From positions 1 to 64,000 of the forward strand of contig NZ_JAUSWH010000008.1 in the NCBI RefSeq assembly GCF_030815125.1: a DNA stretch of 64,000 bases. The letters are read 5' to 3'. The stretch comes from Allorhizobium paknamense (GTDB taxonomy: Bacteria; Pseudomonadota; Alphaproteobacteria; Rhizobiales; Rhizobiaceae). The first letter of the stretch is position 1. Every line of letters begins with the position of its first letter. The notes beneath the pieces were generated by a model. That model was not told where the DNA came from and did no database searches. It worked only from the letters and a program-made list of their open reading frames with translations. The position numbers and the translations under genes are program-made. Below, piece after piece: positions 33,527-41,790 of the stretch.

Positions 33527-34765
33527 ATGTCGATGCCAAGTGCCGTCCGGCACATCAACGAAAAACGGGTGCTGGATGTCGTTTTCCGCCAGGGCAAAGT
33601 CAGCCGTGCGAATATCGCCAGGGAACTCGAGATCACCCGCTCGACAGCCAGTAATCTTGTGGCGGGCCTGGCGGAAGAGGGGCTGCTGGTCGAGGACACA
33701 TCGGAGGATGACAAGAGTGCCGGCACCGGGCGCCCGGGCACCTTTGTCCGGCTCAACCCGCACCACGCCCTGTTTGTGGGCGCCGATATCGGCGTGGGCC
33801 GGATCACGGTCGTGGCCCTCGATTTTGCAGGGGCGGTCGTTTCGCAACAGCATTTTCCGTTGGCGCCGGATCAGTTCGATCCGCAAGCCACGCTGCGGCA
33901 GCTTTCCGAGCGGGTAAAGGAAGTCGTGAAGCCCTATCAGCAGGAATACGGGGTCAAAGGCCTGTGCGTTACAGTTCCCGGTGTCATCGATAAATCCGGC
34001 ATGGTGCTTCGCGCACCGTTTCTCGGGTGGCGCAGCGTTCCCATCCTGGAGGAACTTACGCAATTGCTGCCGGACATGCCGGTGATCGTCGCGGAAAACG
34101 ATGCCAATGCCTTTGCCTTTGCCGATCACTATCGCAATGGACATCCTGTCGAGGAAACGGAAGTCTATCTGTTCCTGGACGCGGGCATTGGCGGCGCCAT
34201 CATTTCCGGCGGGCAACTGTTACGGGGTCATGATGGTTATGCCGGAGAACTGGGCCACATGATTCTGGGGGAGCGCGGGTTTGTCGAGGTTGCGACACTG
34301 CCCGGTTCGTTTGAAAGCTTCATCGGGCGGGATGCGATCCTTGCCCGCCATCGGCACCATGGCGGACAGGCGGATGACATAGATGCGTTCCTCGCCAAGG
34401 CCGCCGGGCCGGATGAAGCCGCAGTTTCGGCCATGCGTGACTGGGCCTTTTATCTCGGTCGCGGCCTTGCCATCATCAGCAGTATCTTCAACCCCACCCG
34501 CATTGTTCTCGGTGGCCCGGTGGCTCGGCTTTTTTCCAGGTGTGAGGAGGATGTGCTGAGGAACACCCGCCAGAACCTGCTTTCAGACCATCCTGTTCCG
34601 GCTATTCTGCTGTCCCGGCTTGGCCTTGAGGGGCCGGCACTGGGCGGCGCTTCCATGCTTCACCGCAGCCTGTTTTCGGTTCAGGAAAGTCTGGTCTTTC
34701 GCAAGGGCCAGACCAGAGTGTTTTCAGGAAAAGGGGAAGCCGGTTTTCGGTCCGGAAACGCGTAA
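33527..34765 (+). CDS. ROK-family transcriptional repressor (NagC/XylR type)
   Basis: A 412-residue ROK protein with an N-terminal winged helix-turn-helix (RANIARELEITRSTASNLV, residues about 26-45) and a kinase-like sugar domain. The latter includes VGADIGVGRITVVAL and the inducer-binding ENDANAFAFAD and GAELGHM-like YAGELGHMILG. It lacks the Cys-x-Cys zinc signature of true kinases, having GERGFVEVATLPGSFE instead. The operator candidate at 32276-32300 suits it. The ATG at 33527 follows GGGAG with six bases. Its last 15 codons come from palindromic element A. Confidence 0.9.
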   Translation: MSMPSAVRHINEKRVLDVVFRQGKVSRANIARELEITRSTASNLVAGLAEEGLLVEDTSEDDKSAGTGRPGTFVRLNPHHALFVGADIGVGRITVVALDFAGAVVSQQHFPLAPDQFDPQATLRQLSERVKEVVKPYQQEYGVKGLCVTVPGVIDKSGMVLRAPFLGWRSVPILEELTQLLPDMPVIVAENDANAFAFADHYRNGHPVEETEVYLFLDAGIGGAIISGGQLLRGHDGYAGELGHMILGERGFVEVATLPGSFESFIGRDAILARHRHHGGQADDIDAFLAKAAGPDEAAVSAMRDWAFYLGRGLAIISSIFNPTRIVLGGPVARLFSRCEEDVLRNTRQNLLSDHPVPAILLSRLGLEGPALGGASMLHRSLFSVQESLVFRKGQTRVFSGKGEAGFRSGNA

Positions 34766-34773
34766 AAACAAAG
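34713..34773 (-). repeat. Rhizobial palindromic element A, copy 4 (inside the ROK repressor 3' end)
   Basis: On the minus strand it reads TTTTTACGCGTTTCCGG, ACCGAAAACCGGC and CCTTTTCCTGAAAAC. It runs opposite to copy 3 on the other side of the repressor and supplies the last codons of that protein. Confidence 0.75.
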
Positions 34774-34805
34774 ATTCCCGCGTCCCATTGGCCTGCCCAT
34801 GATAC

Positions 34806-34912
34806 CTACAGCGAACCTTTGTGCGCCATATATGGCGCACAAAGGTTCGCTGTAGCGCTTTAAATCTGCTGCATAATTCCTTAAATCGATTCCGATTTAA
34901 GGAATTATGCAG
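34806..34912. repeat. Rhizobial palindromic element B: two adjacent perfect palindromes
   Basis: 34806-34855 is a 50-base perfect palindrome with no loop; each arm is 25 bases, from CTACAGCGAACCTTTG to the centre CCATATATGG. 34869-34912 is a 20-pair stem (CTGCATAATTCCTTAAATCG and its complement) with an ATTC loop. Element B also occurs at 8522-8573. Such structures in rhizobial genomes form mRNA-stabilising stems; here they lie in the convergent gap between the ROK repressor and cheW. Confidence 0.75.
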
Positions 34913-34918
34913 TAGGGC

Positions 34919-34943
34919 AAAACCCGGATTTTACTCCGGGTTT
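34919..34943 (-). terminator. Rho-independent terminator of the MCP-cheW operon
   Basis: AAACCCGGA and TCCGGGTTT form a nine-pair stem around TTTTAC, with TTTT on the minus-strand exit side. It starts 12 bases past the cheW stop. Confidence 0.75.
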
Positions 34944-34954
34944 CGCAAGGTGGT

Positions 34955-35428
34955 TCACGCCGCCGCAGCCCATTCGCCGCAGTCATCGTCCTTGAACATG
35001 CGTTCGAGGTTCAGCAGGCAGATCATGCCTGTGCCATGCACGATGATGCCATCGGAAAAATCCGTGCCGGTGCTGCTCGTGGGCGGAACGGGTTGCAGGT
35101 TTTCCGCAGGAACCGTCAGGATGTCGGAGACGGCATCGACCAGGAGCCCTACCACCGTATCGGCAACATCGGTGACGATGATGGCGCTGCGCTCGTTTGC
35201 CTGCATGCCCGGCATGCCGAGCTTGACGGCAAGATCGACGATGGGCACGACGGTGCCGCGCAGATTGATGACGCCGACGACCTCCTGCGGAGAATGCGGC
35301 AAGGGGGTTGCGGGGGCCCAGCCGCGAATCTCGCGGATCGCGGTGGTTTTCACGCAAAACTCCTGACCATGCAGCCGGAAGGCCAGGATCTCAAGGCCAC
35401 CGGCTTGGCCATTCAGCACGGCGCGCAT
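34955..35428 (-). CDS. cheW: CheW-type chemotaxis coupling protein
   Basis: A 157-residue CheW. Family blocks are EILAFRLHGQEFCVKTTAIREI, VVGVINLRGTVVPIVDL (the most conserved segment) and GLLVDAVSDILTV. CheW links receptors to the kinase CheA. The ATG at 35428 follows GGGAGGAG and overlaps the chemoreceptor stop (TGATG); the TTG at 35431 is also in frame. It is one of several CheW copies usual in rhizobia, and no cheA is in the window, so it would join a kinase encoded elsewhere. Confidence 0.93.
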   Translation of the reverse strand: MRAVLNGQAGGLEILAFRLHGQEFCVKTTAIREIRGWAPATPLPHSPQEVVGVINLRGTVVPIVDLAVKLGMPGMQANERSAIIVTDVADTVVGLLVDAVSDILTVPAENLQPVPPTSSTGTDFSDGIIVHGTGMICLLNLERMFKDDDCGEWAAAA

Positions 35429-37395
35429 CAAAACTCCTCCCAGCTTTCAGCCTTGGCTGCCGTTTGCAGGCCCATGGCGCGGGCGACTTGCCCCACCATC
35501 CGCCGTGCGGGAGAGGCCACCGGGCGGTGTTGTGCCTCAGCGGCAACCGGTCTTGCCGAGCCTGAGGCCACCGCCGGAGCGTAACGGCTGGCTCCAGCAA
35601 CCTGACCGTCGAGCTGGAACTGCGAAATCAGTTGGCGCAACCGTCCGGCCTCTGAAGCCAGCGAGGAACTGGCCGCCGTCGACTGCTCGACCATCGCGGC
35701 ATTCTGCTGGGTTACCTGATCCATCTGGTTGACGGCGGTATTGACCTCGGCAAGGCCAACCGATTGCTCGCGGGAGGACAGAGCAATGGCATCGAGCTGG
35801 GTGTTGATGGTGATGACATGGGTTTCGATGGCCTTCAAAGCCTCGCCGGTTGCCCGCACCAGCGTCACGCCATTGCTGACCTCGCTGGCCGAGTTGCGGA
35901 TCAATTCCTTGATCTCCTTGGCGGCCTGGGCTGAGCGCTGGGCAAGCTCGCGCACTTCCTGGGCAACGACCGCAAAGCCCTTGCCCGCTTCGCCCGCACG
36001 GGCGGCTTCGACACCGGCGTTGAGCGCCAGAAGGTTGGTCTGGAAGGCGATCTCGTCGATCACGCCAATGATGTTGGAAATCTGGCTGGAGGACTGTTCG
36101 ATACGCTGCATGGCATCGACGGCATTCGAGACGACTTCACCGGACTGACGGGCCGAGTGATTGGCTTCCATCGCCACGTGGCGGGCTTCTTCCGCACGCT
36201 TCGAGGAGTTGGCGACATTGGTGGTGATCTGGTCAAGAGCGGCGGCGGTTTCTTCCAGAGATGCGGCCTGCTGCTCGGTCCGCTTCGACAGATCCTCGGC
36301 GGCCTGGCTGATTTCCCGCGAGCCGCTATCGATGGAGCCCGTGGCTTCGGCGACGGCTGCGAGGGTCTCGCTGAGCTGGTTGACGGTGGCATTGAAATCA
36401 TTGCGCAGGCTTTCGAAATCGGAAGCGAAAGGCTGGTTCAGACGGAACCGCAGATCGCCACGCGAAAGATGCTTCAGGCCATCAGCCAGACCGGACGTGG
36501 CCTGGGCCATGTCCTCAGCGCGCTTACGGTCCAGTTCTGCCACGCGAGCGCGTTCTGCTTCACTGGCGGTGCGGACACTTTCAGCCTCACGTTCCAATTC
36601 CCGCGCCCGCAGACCGTTTTCCTTGAAGACCTGTACGGCCTTTGCCATGCCGCCTACTTCATCACGGCGCTCCGTGCCGTCCACGGTCACGGAGAGATCG
36701 CCATCTGCCAGAGTTTGCATGGTTGCGGCCACCTTGCGGATCGGCAGCACAAGCCAGGCGCGGATGGCAAAGAAGCCAATGGCCAGAACGATGGCCAGAC
36801 CTGCGACGATAGCACCCACCGTCGCCATGGCGGCCTGGTTGGAGCCGTCAGACAACACCTTGCTCTTACTATCGGTCGACGCATTGAAGTCGTTGACGAT
36901 CTGGCTGAATTTCGGGGTCACGGCCCGGAAAGCCGGCTGACATTCCTGAAGAAAAGCATTCTGGGCCTGCTGGACCTGTGCATCGGAATTGCCGCTTTGG
37001 CCCAATGCAATCGTGTTCTGGCAGGCGACATCGAGAATGCGCAGACCCTCGGTTTTTATCGCCTGAAGATCAGGGTTTTGCGGTGCCGCAGCCATGGCCG
37101 CGTCCATGAATTTTGCGAAGGAAGCGCGCGACTGGCTGATCTCCTGTGCAGCACTCGCATTGTCCTTGTCCGAGCGGGCGATTGTCAATTCAGCGATGGC
37201 CGTACGGGCGCCCTGCAGATTTCTGTTGGCCCGCGATACCGCCGTTGCCGCCGTTGCATCGTTCGACAGGAGATCGGAGTATGAGTTGTCGATTGAAAGA
37301 ATACGCACGCCTGCATAACCGGCAACGCCGAGGGCAAAGACCCCGAACAGCGCCATAATGGTTAAAAATTTGCCAATAATCGGGAGGTTTTTCAT
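35428..37395 (-). CDS. Methyl-accepting chemotaxis protein
   Basis: A 655-residue chemoreceptor. A first membrane helix (residues about 7-27, [18 protein letters not shown]) and a second (about 188-212) enclose a periplasmic domain of about 160 residues with the helical FasT/4HB style. A HAMP domain follows. The signalling tip is clear: [20 protein letters not shown] with the hairpin E-x-R residues. The C-terminus ends SWEEF, a CheR-docking pentapeptide, so the protein recruits methyltransferase itself. It is cotranscribed with cheW. The ligand is unknown; the genes on both sides handle sugars and sulfones. Confidence 0.94.
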   Translation of the reverse strand: MKNLPIIGKFLTIMALFGVFALGVAGYAGVRILSIDNSYSDLLSNDATAATAVSRANRNLQGARTAIAELTIARSDKDNASAAQEISQSRASFAKFMDAAMAAAPQNPDLQAIKTEGLRILDVACQNTIALGQSGNSDAQVQQAQNAFLQECQPAFRAVTPKFSQIVNDFNASTDSKSKVLSDGSNQAAMATVGAIVAGLAIVLAIGFFAIRAWLVLPIRKVAATMQTLADGDLSVTVDGTERRDEVGGMAKAVQVFKENGLRARELEREAESVRTASEAERARVAELDRKRAEDMAQATSGLADGLKHLSRGDLRFRLNQPFASDFESLRNDFNATVNQLSETLAAVAEATGSIDSGSREISQAAEDLSKRTEQQAASLEETAAALDQITTNVANSSKRAEEARHVAMEANHSARQSGEVVSNAVDAMQRIEQSSSQISNIIGVIDEIAFQTNLLALNAGVEAARAGEAGKGFAVVAQEVRELAQRSAQAAKEIKELIRNSASEVSNGVTLVRATGEALKAIETHVITINTQLDAIALSSREQSVGLAEVNTAVNQMDQVTQQNAAMVEQSTAASSSLASEAGRLRQLISQFQLDGQVAGASRYAPAVASGSARPVAAEAQHRPVASPARRMVGQVARAMGLQTAAKAESWEEF

Positions 37396-37764
37396 AGAAG
37401 GTTTCCGGGTTTTGTTTCTTTTCAGGCCCGGAAAAGCGCAATTTGTTACTTTGTTCCGCTAGCGGTTCGAACATGATTAAAGATTTATGTATGAAATAGT
37501 ATGATAGGTTGATAGAGCAACTTCAGATGACGCCTCGTCATCTTTGGGTTGCGTGAGGGGCGTGCCGAAGCAAGGGGAGTGGGTTTCGGCTGATAATGGA
37601 TGCGCGTTGACAGGTGTTCGATGGGCAGCAGTCCGTTCTAGCGCTCCCCATGGGGCATGAAAAATTCTTCCGCCAAATCGCAAAATTATATTCTATAATA
37701 TCTATAGAATTATAGCGGTTCTGCGATGCTTCTCCCAAGGCTTCATGCCAATGGGGAGAACACG
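37396..37764. other. Intergenic region before the sulfur monooxygenase
   Basis: This 369-base stretch separates the divergent MCP and monooxygenase genes. It holds the dyad at 37691-37709 and AT-rich sequence around 37680-37715; short frames on both strands show no family features. No gene is supported. Confidence 0.5.
37691..37709 (+). promoter_or_regulatory. Candidate operator of the first sulfur operon
   Basis: TTCTATA and TATAGAA are exact complements around ATATC, so TCTAT and ATAGA are spaced by seven bases. The same TCTAT-N7-ATAGA occurs at 52418-52434 before sfnG. It lies 57 bases before the monooxygenase start. Confidence 0.6.
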
Positions 37765-39171
37765 ATGACCGGCACAATCCATTTCAACGCCTTCGATATG
37801 AATTGTGTGGGGCATCAGTCACCGGGGCTTTGGGCGCATCCGCGGGATCGTTCGTGGAAATACAAGGATCTGGATTACTGGCAGGATCTGGCCCGCACGC
37901 TGGAGCGCGGCATATTCGATGGCATCTTCATTGCGGATGTCATTGGCTATTACGATGTCTACAAGGGCAGCAACTACCACGCCATTCATCAGGCCGCGCA
38001 GTTCCCTGTGAATGATCCGATCCAGCTTGCGGCTCCGATTGCCCTTGCCACCGAGCATCTCGGCATCGGGATTACGGCGTCCACCTCTTTCGAACATCCA
38101 TACACCTTCGCCAGACGGCTGGCGACCGCCGACCATCACACCAAGGGCCGTATCGGCTGGAACATCGTCACCTCCTATCTGGAAAGCGGTGCCCGCAATG
38201 TCGGGCAATCCGGTTTGCAGCGGCATGACAATCGCTATGAGATCGCCAATGAATATCTGGAGGTGGTCTACAAGCTGCTGGAAGGTTCCTGGGAGGAGGG
38301 GGCCGTGGTTCGCGATCGGGAAAAGCGCATTTTCACCATCCCTGAAAAAGTTCATGAGATCGGCCATCACGGCAAATATTTCCAGGTGCCGGGCTATGGC
38401 TTGACCGAGCCTTCTCCGCAGCGCACGCCGGTGCTCTATCAGGCTGGCGCTTCCGGTCCCGGCAAGAAATTCGCCGCCGAACATGCCGAATGCGTCTTCG
38501 TTGCTGCCCAGACCAAGACCATTCTCAGAAATTACATCCGCGATATCGAGGAGCGCCTTCAGGCGGCTGGCCGGTCTCGCGACGATATCCGCATTTACAA
38601 TCTCCTGACGGTGATTGTGGACGAGACGGATGAGAAGGCGCGCTCCCGCTTCCGGGATTATCTCGATTATGTCTCCTATGACGGCGCGCTGACCTTCATG
38701 TCCGGCTGGACCGGGGTGGATTTCTCCCGCTATGCACCGGATGACCTAGTGCGCAAGGTCGAGACCAATGCGATCCATTCCGCCATTGAAAGCCTTTCGG
38801 AAGGTGATCCGAACAAGCGCTGGACCATCCGCGAACTCGCCGAATGGGGCAGTATCGGCGGCATGGGGCCGGTCGTGGTCGGTTCGCCGCAGACGGTGGC
38901 GGATGAATTGCAGCACTGGGTGGAGGATACCGGCGTCGATGGCTTCAACCTCGCCTATGCGGTCACGCCGGAGACCTTCGAAACCATCGTCGACCTGCTG
39001 GTGCCGGAACTGCAAGCCCGCGGCGTATATCCCAAGGCTTACCGCCCCGGAACGCTGAGGGAAAAGCTCTTCGGCAAAGGTCCTTATCTTGCCGAAAATC
39101 ATCCTGCAAACCGCTACCGCGATATCGAAGCCCTCAAGCGCAGCGAAGCGCTTCTGGCCACCGGCAGTTGA
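37765..39171 (+). CDS. LLM-class FMNH2-dependent monooxygenase (NtaA/SnaA/DszA family)
   Basis: A 468-residue bacterial-luciferase-like monooxygenase. The ATG at 37765 follows GGGGAGAA; the ORF start at 37726 would add 13 unrelated residues. Family segments are NAFDMNCVGHQSPGLWAHP, DYWQDLARTLERGIFDGIFIAD and GRIGWNIVTSYLESGARN, the last being the DszA/NtaA flavin-binding region. DszA-type members oxidise dibenzothiophene sulfone; NtaA oxidises nitrilotriacetate. Beside two SfnB proteins, a sulfone or sulfur-ether substrate is likely. The flavin reductase is not encoded here. Confidence 0.9.
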   Translation: MTGTIHFNAFDMNCVGHQSPGLWAHPRDRSWKYKDLDYWQDLARTLERGIFDGIFIADVIGYYDVYKGSNYHAIHQAAQFPVNDPIQLAAPIALATEHLGIGITASTSFEHPYTFARRLATADHHTKGRIGWNIVTSYLESGARNVGQSGLQRHDNRYEIANEYLEVVYKLLEGSWEEGAVVRDREKRIFTIPEKVHEIGHHGKYFQVPGYGLTEPSPQRTPVLYQAGASGPGKKFAAEHAECVFVAAQTKTILRNYIRDIEERLQAAGRSRDDIRIYNLLTVIVDETDEKARSRFRDYLDYVSYDGALTFMSGWTGVDFSRYAPDDLVRKVETNAIHSAIESLSEGDPNKRWTIRELAEWGSIGGMGPVVVGSPQTVADELQHWVEDTGVDGFNLAYAVTPETFETIVDLLVPELQARGVYPKAYRPGTLREKLFGKGPYLAENHPANRYRDIEALKRSEALLATGS

Positions 39172-39200
39172 CCCCTTCATCCAGAAACAAGGTATCGATC

Positions 39201-40469
39201 ATGGGCACTCTTCCAGAGACGAAGTTCGACTATAGCGTTCACCCGCGTGTCAATTCCGCCGACCCCGTGCCGCCGCGTCCGCGCCCGGCGGTGCCGGCCC
39301 ATATCATTCGCAGCGATGCCGAGGCCATTGAAATTGCCGAGCGGCTGGCCGAGCGGTTCAAGGTGGGAGCGGCGCTGCGCGATCGCGAGGGCCTGTTGCC
39401 GTTGGCTGAACTCGATGAATATTCGCAAAGCGGGCTGTGGAGCATGAATGTGCCCAAGGCCTATGGCGGGCCGGAGATTTCCTATGCCACGCTGGCCAGG
39501 GTCATTGCAATCATTGCCTCTGCCGATCCGGCCATTGCCCAGATCACCCAGAACCATCTGGCTGTGGTTGCGACGGTCGAACTGGACGGAACGGAGCAGC
39601 AGAAGCAATTGTTCTTCAATTGGGCTTTGTCCGGCCTTCGTTATGGCAATGCCTTTTCCGAACTGAAGAGCAAGACCGTGGCTGCCTTCGAGACCAAGGT
39701 GCGGTTTGAAGGCGATGAAGTCATCGTCAATGGCGAGAAATTTTATACGACCGGGGCGCTTCTCTCGCATATCGTGCCGATTGTCGGGGTGGATGAAACC
39801 GGTCAGGGCTATCTGGTCTTTGCCGAACGGGATGCGCCGGGCCTGACGGTCACCAACAACTGGTCGAGCTTTGGCCAGCGCACCACGGCCTCCGGCTCGG
39901 TGAAGATCGAAAATGTGCGGCTGCCGCGTGTCCGCGCCTTGAAGGTCACTTCTTTCGATCACCCGACCGTCGGCGGGCCGATCTCTCAGATCATCCAGTC
40001 GGCCATCGATGCGGGCATTGCCCGGGGAACGATCGAAGATACGATTGCCTTCATCAAAACCCATAGCCGCCCCTGGATCGACAGCGGCAAGGAGACGGCG
40101 GGTGAAGATCTTTTCACCATCGCCGCTGTTGGCGATCTGAAGATCAAGCTGCATGCTGCCGAAGCCCTGCTGGACATTGCTGGCCGGGCCATCGATGCGG
40201 GCCGCGCCAATCCGACGCTGGAAACGGTGTCCGAGGCCACGATCAAAACCGGCGAATCCAAGGTCTTGACCACGGAAATCGCTATTCTGGCCGCCAACAA
40301 GCTGTTTGAGCTGGCGGGTACCCGCTCCACGCTGGCCGAGCATAATCTCGATCGTCACTGGCGCAATGCCCGCGTTCACACCCTGCACGATCCGGTGCGC
40401 TGGAAATTCTTTCATGTCGGCAATTATTACCTGAACGGCGTGCACCCGCCGCGTCACGCCTGGAATTGA
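39201..40469 (+). CDS. SfnB-family acyl-CoA-dehydrogenase-like oxidoreductase, copy 1
   Basis: A 422-residue SfnB-type flavoprotein of the acyl-CoA dehydrogenase fold (SfnB serves sulfone/sulfur acquisition in Pseudomonas). The ATG at 39201 lies 29 bases after the monooxygenase stop; the ORF start at 39168 is a read-through frame. Conserved blocks are WSMNVPKAYGGPEISYATLA, TQNHLAVVATVELDG, FYTTGALLSHIVPIV, FGQRTTASGSVKIENV and the end DRHWRNARVHTLHDPVRWK. It is followed nine bases later by copy 2. Confidence 0.88.
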   Translation: MGTLPETKFDYSVHPRVNSADPVPPRPRPAVPAHIIRSDAEAIEIAERLAERFKVGAALRDREGLLPLAELDEYSQSGLWSMNVPKAYGGPEISYATLARVIAIIASADPAIAQITQNHLAVVATVELDGTEQQKQLFFNWALSGLRYGNAFSELKSKTVAAFETKVRFEGDEVIVNGEKFYTTGALLSHIVPIVGVDETGQGYLVFAERDAPGLTVTNNWSSFGQRTTASGSVKIENVRLPRVRALKVTSFDHPTVGGPISQIIQSAIDAGIARGTIEDTIAFIKTHSRPWIDSGKETAGEDLFTIAAVGDLKIKLHAAEALLDIAGRAIDAGRANPTLETVSEATIKTGESKVLTTEIAILAANKLFELAGTRSTLAEHNLDRHWRNARVHTLHDPVRWKFFHVGNYYLNGVHPPRHAWN

Positions 40470-40478
40470 GGCCGTCTC

Positions 40479-41741
40479 ATGAGCAGCGATGATCGCATAT
40501 TGCACCGTCAGGCGGCGCTAGTGGCCGGGCGTCCTGCGCCGCATATTCCGCCGCGCCGCCAACCGGCGCACCGGATTGCCGACGATGCGGAAGCCATAGC
40601 CACGGCGGAGGCGCTGGCGCGGGATTTTGCCGGGGGTGCTGTGGCGCGGGATCGTGAGCGGCGCTTGCCGCTTGCTGAAATCGAGCGGTTTTCACAGTCG
40701 GGTCTTTGGGCCATCACGGTGCCGAAGGCCTATGGCGGTGCAGGCGTTTCCGCCGCAACGCTGGCCGAGGTGACCGCCATCATCTCGGCTGCCGATTCCT
40801 CCATTGGCCAGATCCCGCAAAACCATTTCTACATGGTCGAAGCCTTGCGGCTGGCGGGAACGGAAGAGCAGAAGCGGCATTACTTCAGCCGGATTCTGGA
40901 CGGCGACCGGCTGGGGAATGCCTTTACCGAGATCGGCACGAAGACGCCCGTTGATTACAAGACACGCTTTGCCGAAAGAGACGGCAAGCTGCTGCTGAAC
41001 GGCCAGAAATTTTATGCTACGGGCTCGCTCTTTGCCCATATCATTGTTGCGGTTGCCAAAAATGAAGCGGGCAGGGTGCATATCGTCTTTATAGACCGGG
41101 CAACGCCGGGGGTAGATCTGGTCGATGACTGGAGTTCCTTCGGTCAGCGCTCGACGGGAAGCGGCACAGTGACCTTCGACGATGTCGAAATATCGCCGTT
41201 TCAGGTGGTGGATCACGAGGTGGTTTTCGAACAGCCGACACCGATGGGGCCGCTGGCGCAGATCATCCATGCCGCCGTTCAGGTGGGGATTGCCCGGGGC
41301 GCATGGAAAGAAACCCTATCCTATGTGCGCGCCCATGCACGTCCCTTCTTCGAACTGGAGATTGAGCACGGCTACGAGGACCCGCACAGCATCCATGCGG
41401 TGGGGGATGTTTCCGTCAGGGTCCATGCCGCAAATGCGCTGTTGGCACGGGCCGGGCAACGTCTTGATGCCGCCATCGCTGCGCCGGATGCAAAGAGCGT
41501 GGCTGAAGCGTCCATCGCGGTTGCCGAGGTCAAGGCCTATGGGACGGAAGCGGCACAGCTTGCGGCCACGAAGCTGATCGAACTGGGCGGTGCCCGTTCG
41601 ACGCTGGAGACCTACGGCCTCGACCGGTTCTGGCGCAATGCCCGCACCCATTCCCTGCACGATCCCGTGCGGTGGAAATATCACCATGTCGGCAATTATT
41701 ACCTCAACGGTCAGTTGCCGCCTCGGCATGGGGCGATTTGA
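40479..41741 (+). CDS. SfnB-family acyl-CoA-dehydrogenase-like oxidoreductase, copy 2
   Basis: A 420-residue paralogue of copies 1 and 3, with the same blocks (LWAITVPKAYGGAGVSAATLA, IPQNHFYMVEALRLAG, GQKFYATGSLFAHII, GLDRFWRNARTHSLHDPVRWK). The start ATGAGC at 40479 has a weak GAGG. It is the last gene of the operon, before a terminator hairpin at 41755-41786. The three SfnB proteins in the window are clearly different proteins, not recent duplicates; their substrates may be different sulfones or thioether-derived acids. Confidence 0.88.
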   Translation: MSSDDRILHRQAALVAGRPAPHIPPRRQPAHRIADDAEAIATAEALARDFAGGAVARDRERRLPLAEIERFSQSGLWAITVPKAYGGAGVSAATLAEVTAIISAADSSIGQIPQNHFYMVEALRLAGTEEQKRHYFSRILDGDRLGNAFTEIGTKTPVDYKTRFAERDGKLLLNGQKFYATGSLFAHIIVAVAKNEAGRVHIVFIDRATPGVDLVDDWSSFGQRSTGSGTVTFDDVEISPFQVVDHEVVFEQPTPMGPLAQIIHAAVQVGIARGAWKETLSYVRAHARPFFELEIEHGYEDPHSIHAVGDVSVRVHAANALLARAGQRLDAAIAAPDAKSVAEASIAVAEVKAYGTEAAQLAATKLIELGGARSTLETYGLDRFWRNARTHSLHDPVRWKYHHVGNYYLNGQLPPRHGAI

Positions 41742-41754
41742 GATAAGCCTCTTC

Positions 41755-41786
41755 AAGGCGAGGATGCGTTACCATCCTCAAGCCTT
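41755..41786. terminator. Terminator between SfnB copy 2 and methylmalonyl-CoA mutase
   Basis: AAGGCGAGGATG pairs with CATCCTCAAGCCTT around CGTTAC, with two A bases bulged. It separates convergent genes and could serve both. Confidence 0.6.
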
Positions 41787-41790
41787 GATA

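Noticed and set aside
34806..34912. Reading the two palindromes as a single transcription terminator
   Set aside because: There is no poly-T after them, the family is repeated elsewhere, and a proper terminator of cheW lies next to them at 34919-34943.
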